Below the pieces are notes generated by a model. The model did not search any database, was not told the DNA's origin, and saw nothing but the letters and a program-made list of their open reading frames with translations. The translations under genes were made by a program, and so were the position numbers. Positions 32,198 through 41,034 of a DNA stretch of 64,000 nucleotides are shown here, one piece after another; position 1 is the first letter of the stretch, and each line of letters opens with the position of its first letter. Source of the DNA: CAVQWH01 sp963717595 (GTDB lineage Bacteria; Patescibacteriota; Saccharimonadia; Saccharimonadales; Saccharimonadaceae); NCBI GenBank assembly GCA_963717595.1, contig CAVQWH010000001.1, forward strand, positions 1 to 64,000, read 5' to 3'.

Positions 32198-32662
32198 ATG
32201 GCAGCTAAAGCTAAAATATCACCAAACACTATCGTCAATCGCCGAGCTAAATTTGACTATGAGCTAGGCGATGAACTTACCGTGGGTATTGTTTTAAATG
32301 GCCCTGAAGTTCGAGCTGCCCGCGACAATCACGTCCAGCTTAAAGGCACCTACGTAACAGTTAAAGATAATGAACTATGGCTAATTAACTCAAGCTTTAG
32401 TGTCAAACCGAGCGAGCCTGGCGGTAAAGGCCGTAGTATTGATACCAGACCTCGCAAGCTTTTAGCTCATCGCAAGCAAATAAACGATTTTATAAATCAC
32501 AAAAAAATCGGCCTAACTATCGTTCCCTTAAGAATGCTAACGGGTGGCAGAAACATCAAGCTAGTTATAGCTCTTGGAAAAGGCAAAAAGCGCTACGACA
32601 AACGACAGACTATTAAACGGCGCGACACGGAACGAGAAACCCAACGAAAATTAAGAAACTAG
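32198..32662 (+). CDS. smpB: SsrA-binding protein SmpB
   Basis: A 154-residue tmRNA partner for rescuing stalled ribosomes: NRRAKFDYEL near residue 12, GPEVRAAR, and the KPRKLLAH-type segment (here TRPRKLLAHRK), then a basic tail KGKKRYDKRQTIKRRD. No tmRNA gene is recognised in this window. Confidence 0.95.
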   Translation: MAAKAKISPNTIVNRRAKFDYELGDELTVGIVLNGPEVRAARDNHVQLKGTYVTVKDNELWLINSSFSVKPSEPGGKGRSIDTRPRKLLAHRKQINDFINHKKIGLTIVPLRMLTGGRNIKLVIALGKGKKRYDKRQTIKRRDTERETQRKLRN

Positions 32663-32683
32663 CCTTAAAACTTTTTAGCATAT

Positions 32684-32712
32684 TTGACTTTTTATAGCTT
32701 AAATTTTAAAAT
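32684..32712 (+). promoter_or_regulatory. Promoter of the hexapeptide-repeat gene
   Basis: TTGACT (32684-32689), 17 bases, TAAAAT (32707-32712); a leader of about 70 nt with GGGAGG follows. Confidence 0.7.
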
Positions 32713-32786
32713 ATACATGTGCTTTACGTGCAGTGAGGATAGAAGGTTTAAGTTATGTTTCAGAACTTCTAGAGAGGGAGGCAGCT

Positions 32787-33372
32787 ATGGCTGTTGTATG
32801 TCCAGTTAAAGTCATTAATATAGGTACGACTGACGGTGGCCATCGGGTGTTGGAATTTAGCAAACCCGACGGAATACGCTCCGGTAGAGTGATGGTTCAC
32901 ACTTCGGCTCAACTGGGAGAAAACGTCTGGATCGAAGAGGGATCCCCGGTGGCAAGTCATTCTTCAGTAGGCAGCCGTTCATCCATTGAGAGGGGCTGCC
33001 ACGTTTGGACCAGATGTCCAAATTGGCGACGACTGCACCATAGACTCTAACGCCTCTATTGGTGACCGTATCGAAAAAGATGAAGGCCTCAAAAAAGGCA
33101 AAAAGCCCAGGGTAATCATCGGCAACAACTGTCAAATAGGGCCAGGCTGCAAAATCTCATCGCCTAGTGTAGTGATTGGCAACAACGTCTACATTGGTCG
33201 CAGTTGTCAGATAGAAGAGGGGTGTGTCGTTGGCGACGGTGCCCAAATTGAAGACAACTACGTCCTAAGCAAAGATGTGGAGATTCCTGCGGGCGCGCGG
33301 CTAAGGTGCGTTACCAAACGAACGAAGGTTAAGCCGTCAGAAGTCGACAAATACCTCGTGAAATCACCGTGA
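32787..33372 (+). pseudogene. Left-handed beta-helix (hexapeptide repeat) protein, frameshifted
   Basis: The first frame, from ATG 32787 with GGGAGG 5 bases upstream, reads through a beta-helix start (GRVMVHTSAQLGENVWIEEG) to SIERG. The beta-helix then continues in the next frame (ATFGPDVQIGDDCTID, later VIIGNNCQIG and VVIGNNVYIG) to a stop at 33372. One extra G in the GGGG run near 32991-32995 explains the break; removing it gives about 194 residues of regular hexapeptide repeats. Proteins of this fold are acyltransferases or carbonic-anhydrase-like trimers; no activity can be assigned. Confidence 0.65.
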
Positions 33373-33378
33373 AGTACA

Positions 33379-33406
33379 AGCCCTCCCCGGATCACTGGGG
33401 AGGGCT
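33379..33406 (+). terminator. Terminator of the hexapeptide-repeat gene
   Basis: Perfect AGCCCTCCCC/GGGGAGGGCT stem with an 8-base loop, then ATTTACTTTT. Confidence 0.8.
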
Positions 33407-33464
33407 ATTTACTTTTGGATCGCCAAAGATAGCACATCGTAAGATTAACGTTATAATAAAAGAG

Positions 33465-34262
33465 ATGAAACTTTATTCCTGGAATGTTAATGGGATTCGG
33501 GCGGCTGTTAAAAAGGATGCTTTTGTGCCTTTTGTTAAAAAACACCAGCCGGATATCTTGTGCCTGCAAGAGACAAAGGCTATTCAAGGCCAGGCTGAAA
33601 TAGATTTACCAGAATATGGCGAATATTGGAATTCAGCAGAAAAAAAAGGCTATTCAGGCACGGCGATTTTCACAAAAACTAAACCTATAAAAATCCTTAA
33701 TAACCTAGCAGATGACATTGCCAAGAAATACAATTTAACGGCAGATAACTATGGTGATCCCGTAAAAGAAGGTAGGATTATTACCGCTGAATTTGAAAAA
33801 TTTTATATAGTAACCGTTTACACCCCAAACAGCAAAGGCGACTTGAGCCGACTCGGACTACGCCACAAGCAATGGGACCCGGCATTCTTAGAACATTTAA
33901 AGACTTTAGAGAAAAGCAAGCCTGTGATATTTTGTGGTGACTTAAATGTTGCCCACACTGAAGATGACCTGGCTAACCCAAAGCAAAATATAGGCAAACA
34001 TGGGTTTACCGACGAAGAACGCGAAGGCTTTCAGAATTTTATTGACGCAGGCTTCGTTGACACTTTTAGAATCTTTACAAAAGGTAACGGCCACTATAGC
34101 TGGTGGACACATTGGGCTAACGCTCGAGCACGAAACGTAGGCTGGCGCATAGACTACTTCTTAACTTCAGCTTCCTTAAAAGACAAAATTAAATCAGCAA
34201 AAATTCACCCTGACGTTATGGGTTCAGACCACTGTCCGGTAAGTATTGAACTGGAGATATAA
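33465..34262 (+). CDS. Exodeoxyribonuclease III / AP endonuclease
   Basis: A 265-residue enzyme of the ExoIII family: MKLYSWNVNGIRAA start, LCLQETK (Glu metal ligand), GDLNVAH, the YSWW segment and the final GSDHCPV with catalytic histidine. It cuts at abasic sites. TATAAT (33452-33457) ends 7 bases before the ATG, so the mRNA is probably leaderless. Confidence 0.93.
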   Translation: MKLYSWNVNGIRAAVKKDAFVPFVKKHQPDILCLQETKAIQGQAEIDLPEYGEYWNSAEKKGYSGTAIFTKTKPIKILNNLADDIAKKYNLTADNYGDPVKEGRIITAEFEKFYIVTVYTPNSKGDLSRLGLRHKQWDPAFLEHLKTLEKSKPVIFCGDLNVAHTEDDLANPKQNIGKHGFTDEEREGFQNFIDAGFVDTFRIFTKGNGHYSWWTHWANARARNVGWRIDYFLTSASLKDKIKSAKIHPDVMGSDHCPVSIELEI

Positions 34263-34263
34263 A

Positions 34264-34989
34264 ATGTCCACTTTAGAGCAACAGCTAGCGTGGGCAGAAC
34301 AAAACCAAGCAAGCTATCGCCCTAGCCAAGAAGTTCAAGGTGCCTTAGGCGAAATAACCCTTGCCTTGCTCATAGGCCCAAGTTCAATCGGTAAGTCTCA
34401 CATTATCCACAAGGTCACAGCTCAAGATCCGGAATTTTCAGAAGCCAGTAGCATTACCACGAGGTTAAGACGCCCGGATGATCCAGCGAACTACAGAACC
34501 GACGCCTCAAAAGAAGATGTGCTAGCTAGAATTCAAAACCATTCGCTAGTGCAGTACGCGGTACATCCTACAAGCAAAGAAATATATGCTTCCGACACGG
34601 CAAGTTACCCCTCTAGATTTGTTTTACTGCCCACTTTAGCCAGCAGTGTTAGCGACTTTGAAAGCCTTGGTTTTAAAAAAATTATTCCAATCGGACTACT
34701 AGCTAGCCCGGAAGACTGGGAAGAACGACTAAGGGATCGTAAAGGCGACAAGGATTTTGCTAGCAGGCTGGAAGAGGCTAGAAAATCAGTAGACTGGATT
34801 CAGCAACATGCTAATTTAATAGCAGTTTTAGAAAATAAAACTGGTGAAGATAACTCAGTAGCAGAGAAGATAATCCGAATCGCCAAAGGGCATCCCGTTG
34901 AAACTTTAACTAATGACGAGATAAATAAATTAGTACTAGGCATAACTGCAATCATAAATGCCAAATTAGAGGAAACTGATGAACGATAA
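34264..34989 (+). CDS. Guanylate kinase-like P-loop protein
   Basis: A 241-residue protein with a P-loop GPSSIGKSH near residue 39, a TTRLRRPDD segment where guanylate kinases have TTR-x-PR and a helical C-terminus. The GMP-binding region is divergent, so true GMP kinase activity is uncertain. It follows exonuclease III by one base and overlaps the Nudix gene by 11. Confidence 0.65.
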   Translation: MSTLEQQLAWAEQNQASYRPSQEVQGALGEITLALLIGPSSIGKSHIIHKVTAQDPEFSEASSITTRLRRPDDPANYRTDASKEDVLARIQNHSLVQYAVHPTSKEIYASDTASYPSRFVLLPTLASSVSDFESLGFKKIIPIGLLASPEDWEERLRDRKGDKDFASRLEEARKSVDWIQQHANLIAVLENKTGEDNSVAEKIIRIAKGHPVETLTNDEINKLVLGITAIINAKLEETDER

Positions 34990-35464
34990 AGTTTGCACAC
35001 TTTTGTTTCTGAAAAAGAAAAAGGAAATTTTGCTAGCCATGAAAAAACGTGGTTGGGGGGATGAGAAATTTAACGGAGTTGGTGGCAAAGTTGAAGAAAC
35101 TGAAACAATTGATCAAGCCTTAATACGCGAATGTAAAGAGGAAATCAAAGTTACGCCAATAAAATATGAGAAAGTTGCTGAGCATGACTTTGTTTATAAA
35201 AATGAGAATGCCTCTTTGTGGCATATGTATGTACACGTCTTTTTTTGTGATAAATGGCAGGGAGACCCGCAAGAAACTGAAGAAATGAAACCCCAGTGGT
35301 TCAACATAAAAGACATCCCCTATGACAAAATGTGGGAAGACGACAAATTTTGGCTGCCTGAAGTTTTACAGGGTAAAAAAATTTCTGGCATCTTTACGTT
35401 CGATACAAAAAACAAACTGCTAACACACAGCTTAAAGGAAGTTGGGAGCCTTGCAGGTGAATAA
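34979..35464 (+). CDS. Nudix hydrolase (8-oxo-dGTPase-like)
   Basis: A 161-residue protein with a full Nudix box G-x5-E-x7-R-E-x2-E-E starting at GGKVEETE near residue 35. The N-terminus MNDKVCTLLFLKKKK and the later WHMYVHVFF resemble MutT/MTH1 enzymes that clean oxidised nucleotides. In an operon with exonuclease III and the kinase-like protein. Confidence 0.9.
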   Translation: MNDKVCTLLFLKKKKEILLAMKKRGWGDEKFNGVGGKVEETETIDQALIRECKEEIKVTPIKYEKVAEHDFVYKNENASLWHMYVHVFFCDKWQGDPQETEEMKPQWFNIKDIPYDKMWEDDKFWLPEVLQGKKISGIFTFDTKNKLLTHSLKEVGSLAGE

Positions 35465-36254
35465 ACCACAATTTGATTATTGGCAAAAACAAACACCAGA
35501 AAAGCCACTTTTCCCTGATATTGAATGGAGTAAACCCCAGCAGAAAAAACTAGCCGGAAAGCTAGTAATTATCGGCGGTAATAGCTCGGGTTTTGCGGCC
35601 GTAGCTGAAAGTTACAGCCAGGCCCTAAAAACTGGCATAGGTGAAGTAAGAGTAATCTTGCCTGAAACCTTAAAAAAATCCATTCCTTCAACCATCACAG
35701 ATGCAGTTTTTGTAAAAACAAATCCTTCTGGGGGGCTAGCTAAAGAAGCTAAGACGCAAATTTTAGCTTCAGCAGATTGGGCGGACAGTATGCTTTTAAT
35801 AGGTGACTGCGGCGGAAATTCTGAAACAGCAGTTTTGTATGAAAAACTTTTAAAAGAAAGTAGCACACCGACCGTTATCACACGCGACGCGATTGATTTA
35901 CTGCGAAACCAATCTAACGAATTGGTAGATCGGCCGAATACTCTTTTAATACTTTCATTCGCGCAATTACAAAAATTATTCCAGGCCGTATACTATCCAA
36001 AAGTCCTAACTTTCAGCATGCAGTTAACCAGCCTTGTAGAAGCTTTGCATAAATTTACAGTGACATACTCAATAGGGGTAGTTACCTTTCATAATCAGCA
36101 ACTACTGGTGGCACAAAATGGCGAAGTAAGCAGTACGCCTTTAAGTAATCCGATGGCCCTATGGCGCGGTAACCTGGCCACGCGTGCCAGCATTTATTGG
36201 ACGTGGAACCCTGGCCAGATGTTTCAAGCCGTCTCGGCTAGCGCTGCATCTTAA
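35457..36254 (+). CDS. NAD(P)H-hydrate dehydratase-like (YjeF C-domain/ribokinase fold) protein
   Basis: A 265-residue protein. GKLVIIGGNSSGFAAVAESYSQAL near residue 35, repeated here only as a landmark, recalls the start of the NnrD fold, and LLIGDCGG lies where the family binds phosphate. The C-terminal GXGD motif is not obvious (PMALWRGNLATRA instead), so activity is doubtful. GTG 35457 is preferred over TTG 35442; both overlap the end of the Nudix gene. Confidence 0.55.
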   Translation: MNKPQFDYWQKQTPEKPLFPDIEWSKPQQKKLAGKLVIIGGNSSGFAAVAESYSQALKTGIGEVRVILPETLKKSIPSTITDAVFVKTNPSGGLAKEAKTQILASADWADSMLLIGDCGGNSETAVLYEKLLKESSTPTVITRDAIDLLRNQSNELVDRPNTLLILSFAQLQKLFQAVYYPKVLTFSMQLTSLVEALHKFTVTYSIGVVTFHNQQLLVAQNGEVSSTPLSNPMALWRGNLATRASIYWTWNPGQMFQAVSASAAS

Positions 36255-36266
36255 GTTTTTAACAAT

Positions 36267-36354
36267 TGGTACCGCAGGTCGGACTCGAACCGACACGAGC
36301 GAAATGCTCACCAGATTTTGAGTCTAGCGCGTCTACCAATTCCGCCACTGCGGC
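36267..36354 (-). tRNA. tRNA-Leu(CAA)
   Basis: Class II tRNA: acceptor GCCGCAG/CTGCGGT, loop CTCAAAA (anticodon CAA), long variable arm GAGC-ATTTC-GCTC, T-arm GTTCGAGTC, encoded CCA. Confidence 0.93.
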
Positions 36355-36446
36355 ATCAATCATCAAAAACTCTTTAAAAGCTTAAGTGATTTCTAGCAAT
36401 CACTACTAGAAAATTGTACAATAAAACAGCAACTAAGGCCATTATT

Positions 36447-37643
36447 ATGTCATCAGAAACAAAGCCAGAAAACAACCATTCATCGGCACCTTCTTCAGGG
36501 GTGCCAAGTAACAATGCCCGAGAATCAGGCAAAAGCAAATCTGCAGCTGCTAATATTATTCGCCAACAAATTGACCAAATTTATGATGTCGACCCTCCGC
36601 ATAAAGAAGCGGCCGAAAGTGACAAGCAAAATTCCGCTCAAGACTCGGTTTACAAACGCACCCACAATAATCGCAGCGCCTATACCCACGTGGCTAAGCA
36701 ATGGCAGCAATATCATAGCTCCTGGCAAAATTACTATCAGCAATATTATCAGCGCTACTACTTACATCAACTAAGTAAAAACCAAACCCAACCGCCTAAA
36801 AATAATTCTGAGCCCCAGGCTGATAGCTCTACCGGAGTTATAGGCTCAGCAAGTGAAATAAACGAAAACGAGCCCTCAATCAACACTTTAAGAGATCAGA
36901 TCTTAAGCACTGTAAAACAGCGTGCAGAAACTGCAAAAAAGAGCCGACACTTCATGCCAATTCTCACAGCCCTGGCGGTTATATTAGTGTTTGTCTTCTT
37001 ACAATATAATCAGCTTCTTTTTGCCCAGGTTCACGCTTATGTAAGCCCGGGAAGTATCAGCGCTCAAAATATTGTCATAGATCCTAGCGCTAGCAATAAA
37101 GTAGGCCCTGCCCCAAAAATCATAATCCCAAAAATTAACGTCGAAGCACCAGTAATATACGGCCTGCCATCTCTTCAAGACAGTCAAGTTCAAGAAGCCT
37201 TGAAAAATGGAGTAGTAAATTATCCTATCCCAGGCGCTAGCAGTGTACCGGGTCAAGTAGGTAACACTGTCATACTGGGGCACTCTAGTAATGACATCTT
37301 TAACAATGGCAATTATAAATTTATTTTTGTACAGCTGGATAGGTTACAAAAAGGCGACACTGTCTACGTAAACTATAAGGGCACACGTTATACATACGAG
37401 GTAATTAGTAAAAAAGTAGTAAAACCAGAGCAAGTTAGTGCGCTTGCCATTAAAACCAACGAGCCTTTGCTGACTTTAGTAACATGTACGCCGGCAGGCA
37501 CAGCGTTGAATAGACTGCTGGTTACAGCCAAGCAAATCAGCCCCAACCCCGCCAAAGCAACCCAACCAAAACAAAGTAGTAGCAAGCCTAACAGCTTAGC
37601 TGGCAATTCTCCTACGCTACTTGAACAACTTTTTGGCAGTTAA
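36447..37643 (+). CDS. Sortase with long cytoplasmic N-terminus
   Basis: A 398-residue protein. A Q/N/S/Y-rich polar N-terminus of about 165 residues precedes one membrane helix (HFMPILTALAVILVFVFLQ), and an extracellular sortase domain follows. The domain has LGHSSND with the catalytic His, LVTCTP with the catalytic Cys and LNRLLVTA with the Arg. Sortases attach surface proteins or build pili, needed by an epibiont for host contact. No obvious LPXTG substrate lies nearby. ATG 36447 is preferred over TTG 36414. Confidence 0.9.
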   Translation: MSSETKPENNHSSAPSSGVPSNNARESGKSKSAAANIIRQQIDQIYDVDPPHKEAAESDKQNSAQDSVYKRTHNNRSAYTHVAKQWQQYHSSWQNYYQQYYQRYYLHQLSKNQTQPPKNNSEPQADSSTGVIGSASEINENEPSINTLRDQILSTVKQRAETAKKSRHFMPILTALAVILVFVFLQYNQLLFAQVHAYVSPGSISAQNIVIDPSASNKVGPAPKIIIPKINVEAPVIYGLPSLQDSQVQEALKNGVVNYPIPGASSVPGQVGNTVILGHSSNDIFNNGNYKFIFVQLDRLQKGDTVYVNYKGTRYTYEVISKKVVKPEQVSALAIKTNEPLLTLVTCTPAGTALNRLLVTAKQISPNPAKATQPKQSSSKPNSLAGNSPTLLEQLFGS

Positions 37644-37645
37644 CG

Positions 37646-39088
37646 CTAATTACCCGTTACCATATGTGAGCTTTGTAAAATAGGCTGCTTGGTAGTAGAG
37701 TTTTCGCCAATACTAAACAGTCTTTTGCCGTTGCTACTAAGTGTAGCGTCATAGCCGGATAAAACATCCGTAATAATTTGCGAGTTGCTGCCATCAAAAT
37801 CTAACATACGCAAAGCCCCATCACTATCACTCCAGATATGATAGTCATCTAGCCACTCGATAGGTTTTTTAGGTGGTTTGTGGCTAACCGGAAGATTGAT
37901 GTTAAAAACTTTTTTGTATTCCAAATCGTAAGTAGCAAGATGATTGCCATTTTGGGCTATTAAAAACCGGCCATTGCTTGAGAAGTCCAGCCACTTTACA
38001 GTAGACCCAAAGTCAAACTTAGCAAAAACCTTACCTCCACTGCCAGATAAAGGATCTTTTATAATTTCCACTTTTTTCCCATTTGATACGGCAAAGTAGT
38101 TGTCGCCAAAGTAGCTGCTGGTAGTTACTTGGAGCGAATTTTTGGTTTTTTCTTTAAACTTACTAATTATTACCGGGTTTTTTGCTCCATCTTTATAAAT
38201 TCCTGCCACCTGATAACCATCATTTTGGCCAGTGTAAGCTATGATGTTCGATTCATAAATTTTAAAGCTACTAACATTGCTAACAAGAGGCTGGGATATC
38301 GTACCGGCGCCTAGGTCAACTTTCCTTAAATCTCCCTGGCTAAGAATAAAAAGTATATTCCCACTATTTCCAGCCAGATGAGCCTCTGTAATATTCAGCC
38401 CTAGTTGCTGGCTGATATTACGCGCTTGGGATGGGTTAGTGCGGTCTACTTCAATAAACTCGTTAGTACCATTAGCTAAGGTATGTTTGAGTAATATGTA
38501 GCGACTGCCAAAATCCCACTCAACAATCTTAAAACGACCTGGCTTGCTTATTAACTTAGAGGGCAGTTTTAACTGGCTAAACTTAGGGCTTGTTTCGTTG
38601 CTAATATCTACTAAATCTAAAGTTAAATTGCTAGGATTTGTCTTAATCACTATCCATTTTTTATCCGGCGAAGCTTTCACGCTAGTAAGAATAGGGAAGG
38701 TATGCACTGTTTCTGTGGTAATAGAGTTAGGTACTAAAAGGGCGTAATTAAACCAAACTACAGTACCGGGCTTAATATAGGCTGATTGAGCCCATTGGCG
38801 ATACCCGTCCTTTTCAATAGCTATCGTATGCCGACCTTGTTTAACTGTCTTTTTATTTGGTGTGGTAAAACCTTGCCATTTGCCATCAACGCCCACACGA
38901 GCGCCAGACGGAAAACTATCAAATTGTAGCAAAGCCGTTTGCTCCAAACGTCCATCAGTGCGATTAAAGCGATAGCCAAGCACAAAAAGTAGGCAAAATA
39001 TAACGGCAACTACCACCGAAATCGTCATAACACCATAAATAAACGAGCGCTGAATCAGCTGGCGCCTACGTGAAGTATTGTTATGCAT
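37646..39088 (-). CDS. Membrane-anchored PEGA domain protein with beta-propeller-like C-terminus
   Basis: A 480-residue protein with a membrane helix at about 17-38, then a PEGA domain (about 45-115, FDSFPSGARVGVDGKWQGFTTP as landmark) and a long region with repeated W/Y-x-D/S turns typical of WD40/TolB-like propellers (SPDKKW, SSNGRFLIA, DSDGALRML). PEGA proteins are surface proteins. TATAAT (39095-39100) ends 6 bases before the ATG, again leaderless. Convergent with the sortase gene, two bases apart. Confidence 0.82.
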   Translation of the reverse strand: MHNNTSRRRQLIQRSFIYGVMTISVVVAVIFCLLFVLGYRFNRTDGRLEQTALLQFDSFPSGARVGVDGKWQGFTTPNKKTVKQGRHTIAIEKDGYRQWAQSAYIKPGTVVWFNYALLVPNSITTETVHTFPILTSVKASPDKKWIVIKTNPSNLTLDLVDISNETSPKFSQLKLPSKLISKPGRFKIVEWDFGSRYILLKHTLANGTNEFIEVDRTNPSQARNISQQLGLNITEAHLAGNSGNILFILSQGDLRKVDLGAGTISQPLVSNVSSFKIYESNIIAYTGQNDGYQVAGIYKDGAKNPVIISKFKEKTKNSLQVTTSSYFGDNYFAVSNGKKVEIIKDPLSGSGGKVFAKFDFGSTVKWLDFSSNGRFLIAQNGNHLATYDLEYKKVFNINLPVSHKPPKKPIEWLDDYHIWSDSDGALRMLDFDGSNSQIITDVLSGYDATLSSNGKRLFSIGENSTTKQPILQSSHMVTGN

Positions 39089-39138
39089 AACAATATTATA
39101 CCAACGTATAAGGTCCGCGAGAATAGTTTGACTAAAGC

Positions 39139-39167
39139 TTGCACAATTATTTGATACGACTTACGAT
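39139..39167 (+). promoter_or_regulatory. Possible promoter of the 39211 gene
   Basis: TTGCAC (39139-39144), 17 bases, TACGAT (39162-39167). Confidence 0.4.
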
Positions 39168-39210
39168 AGTTAGTAGCATAACCAAAAACCTAGGGGCAGT
39201 CTAAGCGAAA

Positions 39211-40263
39211 ATGAGAGGTCAAAACACAATCAACCTTAACGGTCGCACGTATGACGTGACAACTGGCTTACCGATAGAAAAAGCGTCGCCAGCCAGCTCA
39301 TTAAGGCCCGCTCCAATATCAAAAACAGGAGCAATGATCAATGACATCAAGCCCAACAAAAACCACTCTGCGCCCACAAAAGCAACTACGCCAGCTCGCG
39401 CTAGCACACCTGCTAAAAAACTACACAGCAAAACTCAGCATTCACGCACTTTGGTGCGCGCACCCTTGCATAAACCCGAGCCTACGCAACACACAACTAA
39501 AAGATCGGCTCACATAATGCGTAGTCCTAAGATAAGCAAGTTTGCTAAAGAATCTCACGCTTCATCAAATCATACGCAGGGACAGCGCCACTATAAGCGC
39601 CACCACCAAGCTAGCAATAAGCCAAAGGCTGACAAAACTTACGCCAGCCATCCTACCAAATCTTCAACCCAAAAGGGCTCCACGGTACGCATGAGTTCAC
39701 GAGCTATCAAAGAACAGCTCATTAATAAGCAACTAGCAAACCTGCCAGCCAGAGAGCCATCAAAAATTACTGTGCCAGACAGAGTAGAGCAGTCCACATC
39801 ACGTTCACGACGTATCCTTAGCATCGGCGCCACTTCTTTTGCACTGTTGCTACTAGGCGGCTATTTAACTTACCTAAATATGCCTAATCTGTCGATTCGA
39901 GTTGCCGCCATGCAGGCCGGAATTGATGCGACATTGCCTAATTACCAGCCAAAGGGCTACGAGCTTCACGGCCCAGTTGCATATTCCGATGGCAGCGTAA
40001 AGCTAGCTTACAGAGCCAGCAATAACGCCAACAAAAAATACACCGTAACCCAACAGGCTAGCAACTGGAACTCGCAGGCAGTTTTAGATAATTATGTAAC
40101 TGATGATTCGCATAATAACTACCGCATCAATAGCATACAAGGTTTAACTGTCTACACCTACAACAACAAAGCAGTGTGGGTAAATGGCGGCATATTATAT
40201 ATCATCGATGGCAACGCACCGCTCTCGGCAGAGCAGCTCGATCGCATTGCCAGCAGCATGTAG
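39211..40263 (+). CDS. Single-pass membrane protein with DUF4367-like C-terminal domain
   Basis: A 350-residue protein. About 200 residues are basic, low-complexity and rich in Thr, Ser, Pro, His and Lys. One helix follows at about 205-225, and then an outer domain with VNGGILYIIDGNAPLSAEQ near the end, which resembles DUF4367. The basic part is probably cytoplasmic or binds nucleic acid or wall polymer. Function unknown. Confidence 0.72.
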   Translation: MRGQNTINLNGRTYDVTTGLPIEKASPASSLRPAPISKTGAMINDIKPNKNHSAPTKATTPARASTPAKKLHSKTQHSRTLVRAPLHKPEPTQHTTKRSAHIMRSPKISKFAKESHASSNHTQGQRHYKRHHQASNKPKADKTYASHPTKSSTQKGSTVRMSSRAIKEQLINKQLANLPAREPSKITVPDRVEQSTSRSRRILSIGATSFALLLLGGYLTYLNMPNLSIRVAAMQAGIDATLPNYQPKGYELHGPVAYSDGSVKLAYRASNNANKKYTVTQQASNWNSQAVLDNYVTDDSHNNYRINSIQGLTVYTYNNKAVWVNGGILYIIDGNAPLSAEQLDRIASSM

Positions 40264-40264
40264 C

Positions 40265-40293
40265 TTGACATAAATCTACTAGTATATTAAAAT
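40265..40293 (+). promoter_or_regulatory. Promoter of the 40379 gene
   Basis: TTGACA (40265-40270), 17 bases, TAAAAT (40288-40293); leader of about 80 nt. Confidence 0.75.
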
Positions 40294-40378
40294 ATAGAAA
40301 CTGTCCGGCTTTGGTCGGATGAAGTTCCTTGCATCATGCTTTTTAAGCCAATCCACAGCCCATCAAAAGGGAGGAACG

Positions 40379-40924
40379 ATGATCACTTATTTCGGAGTCC
40401 ACATTGACGCCATGCTACAAGCGTGGTTTGGGGAGATATTTGTCCCCGAACTCCGCCACAAGTACGGGAATGACACGGAAGTCGCCGCGCTTGTCCTTGT
40501 CGATACTCCGTGGCTAAGCCCGGAAGTTCAGTTGGAAAAGATGGAAGCCCGTCACCTCCTTCTGTCTAGCGACAACGAGAGGGTGACCGGAGACGAAGGG
40601 CTCCTAGAGAACGTCCGTCGCAAGCTCAGCTTCGTCCTGCGGACGGAAATGCCTTCATCGTTCGCTAGGCAGCGACCCGACCTGGTCGAGCCAGGGGACT
40701 TCCCCTGGGCCGGTGCTGGTACCTACAAGGGTTACACCGGCGGAGTTTCCGGCCTCAACGAGGAGTCGGACTGGTGGGCCTACGAACGCATCATCGACCA
40801 GCTCATCAAGCTACGTGCAGAAGCTGCACAAGCTGCAATCGCTGCCAGCAAAGAACGCGTCGAGGGCTGGAGATACCTGGAAGGCGAGGGTAAGCCGCCA
40901 GAACGGAAGATTCTCACGAACTGA
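40379..40924 (+). CDS. Soluble protein of unknown function
   Basis: A 181-residue protein that begins MITYFGVHIDAMLQAWFGE and ends in a charged helix. The ATG has GGGAGG 5 bases upstream, which selects it over an in-frame ATG 60 bases earlier. The composition (many D, E, R, W) and GC-rich codons differ clearly from the neighbouring genes. A D-T-P-W and an H-x-D segment might be catalytic in a hydrolase, but no family is recognised. Monocistronic, with its own promoter and 3' hairpin. Confidence 0.65.
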   Translation: MITYFGVHIDAMLQAWFGEIFVPELRHKYGNDTEVAALVLVDTPWLSPEVQLEKMEARHLLLSSDNERVTGDEGLLENVRRKLSFVLRTEMPSSFARQRPDLVEPGDFPWAGAGTYKGYTGGVSGLNEESDWWAYERIIDQLIKLRAEAAQAAIAASKERVEGWRYLEGEGKPPERKILTN

Positions 40925-40935
40925 AGCAAGGAACA

Positions 40936-40966
40936 CCTCGCCGCTCGCTCAAAGCGGGCGGCGAGG
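40936..40966 (+). terminator. 3' hairpin of the 40379 gene
   Basis: CCTCGCCGC/GCGGCGAGG stem, extended by GGAAC/GTTCC; no clear T-run. Confidence 0.6.
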
Positions 40967-41034
40967 ACAGTTCCTAAGTTTATTAATTTTGTAAAATTAG
41001 TCGGCTTAGCAACTGTATCTGTTAAAATAAATCT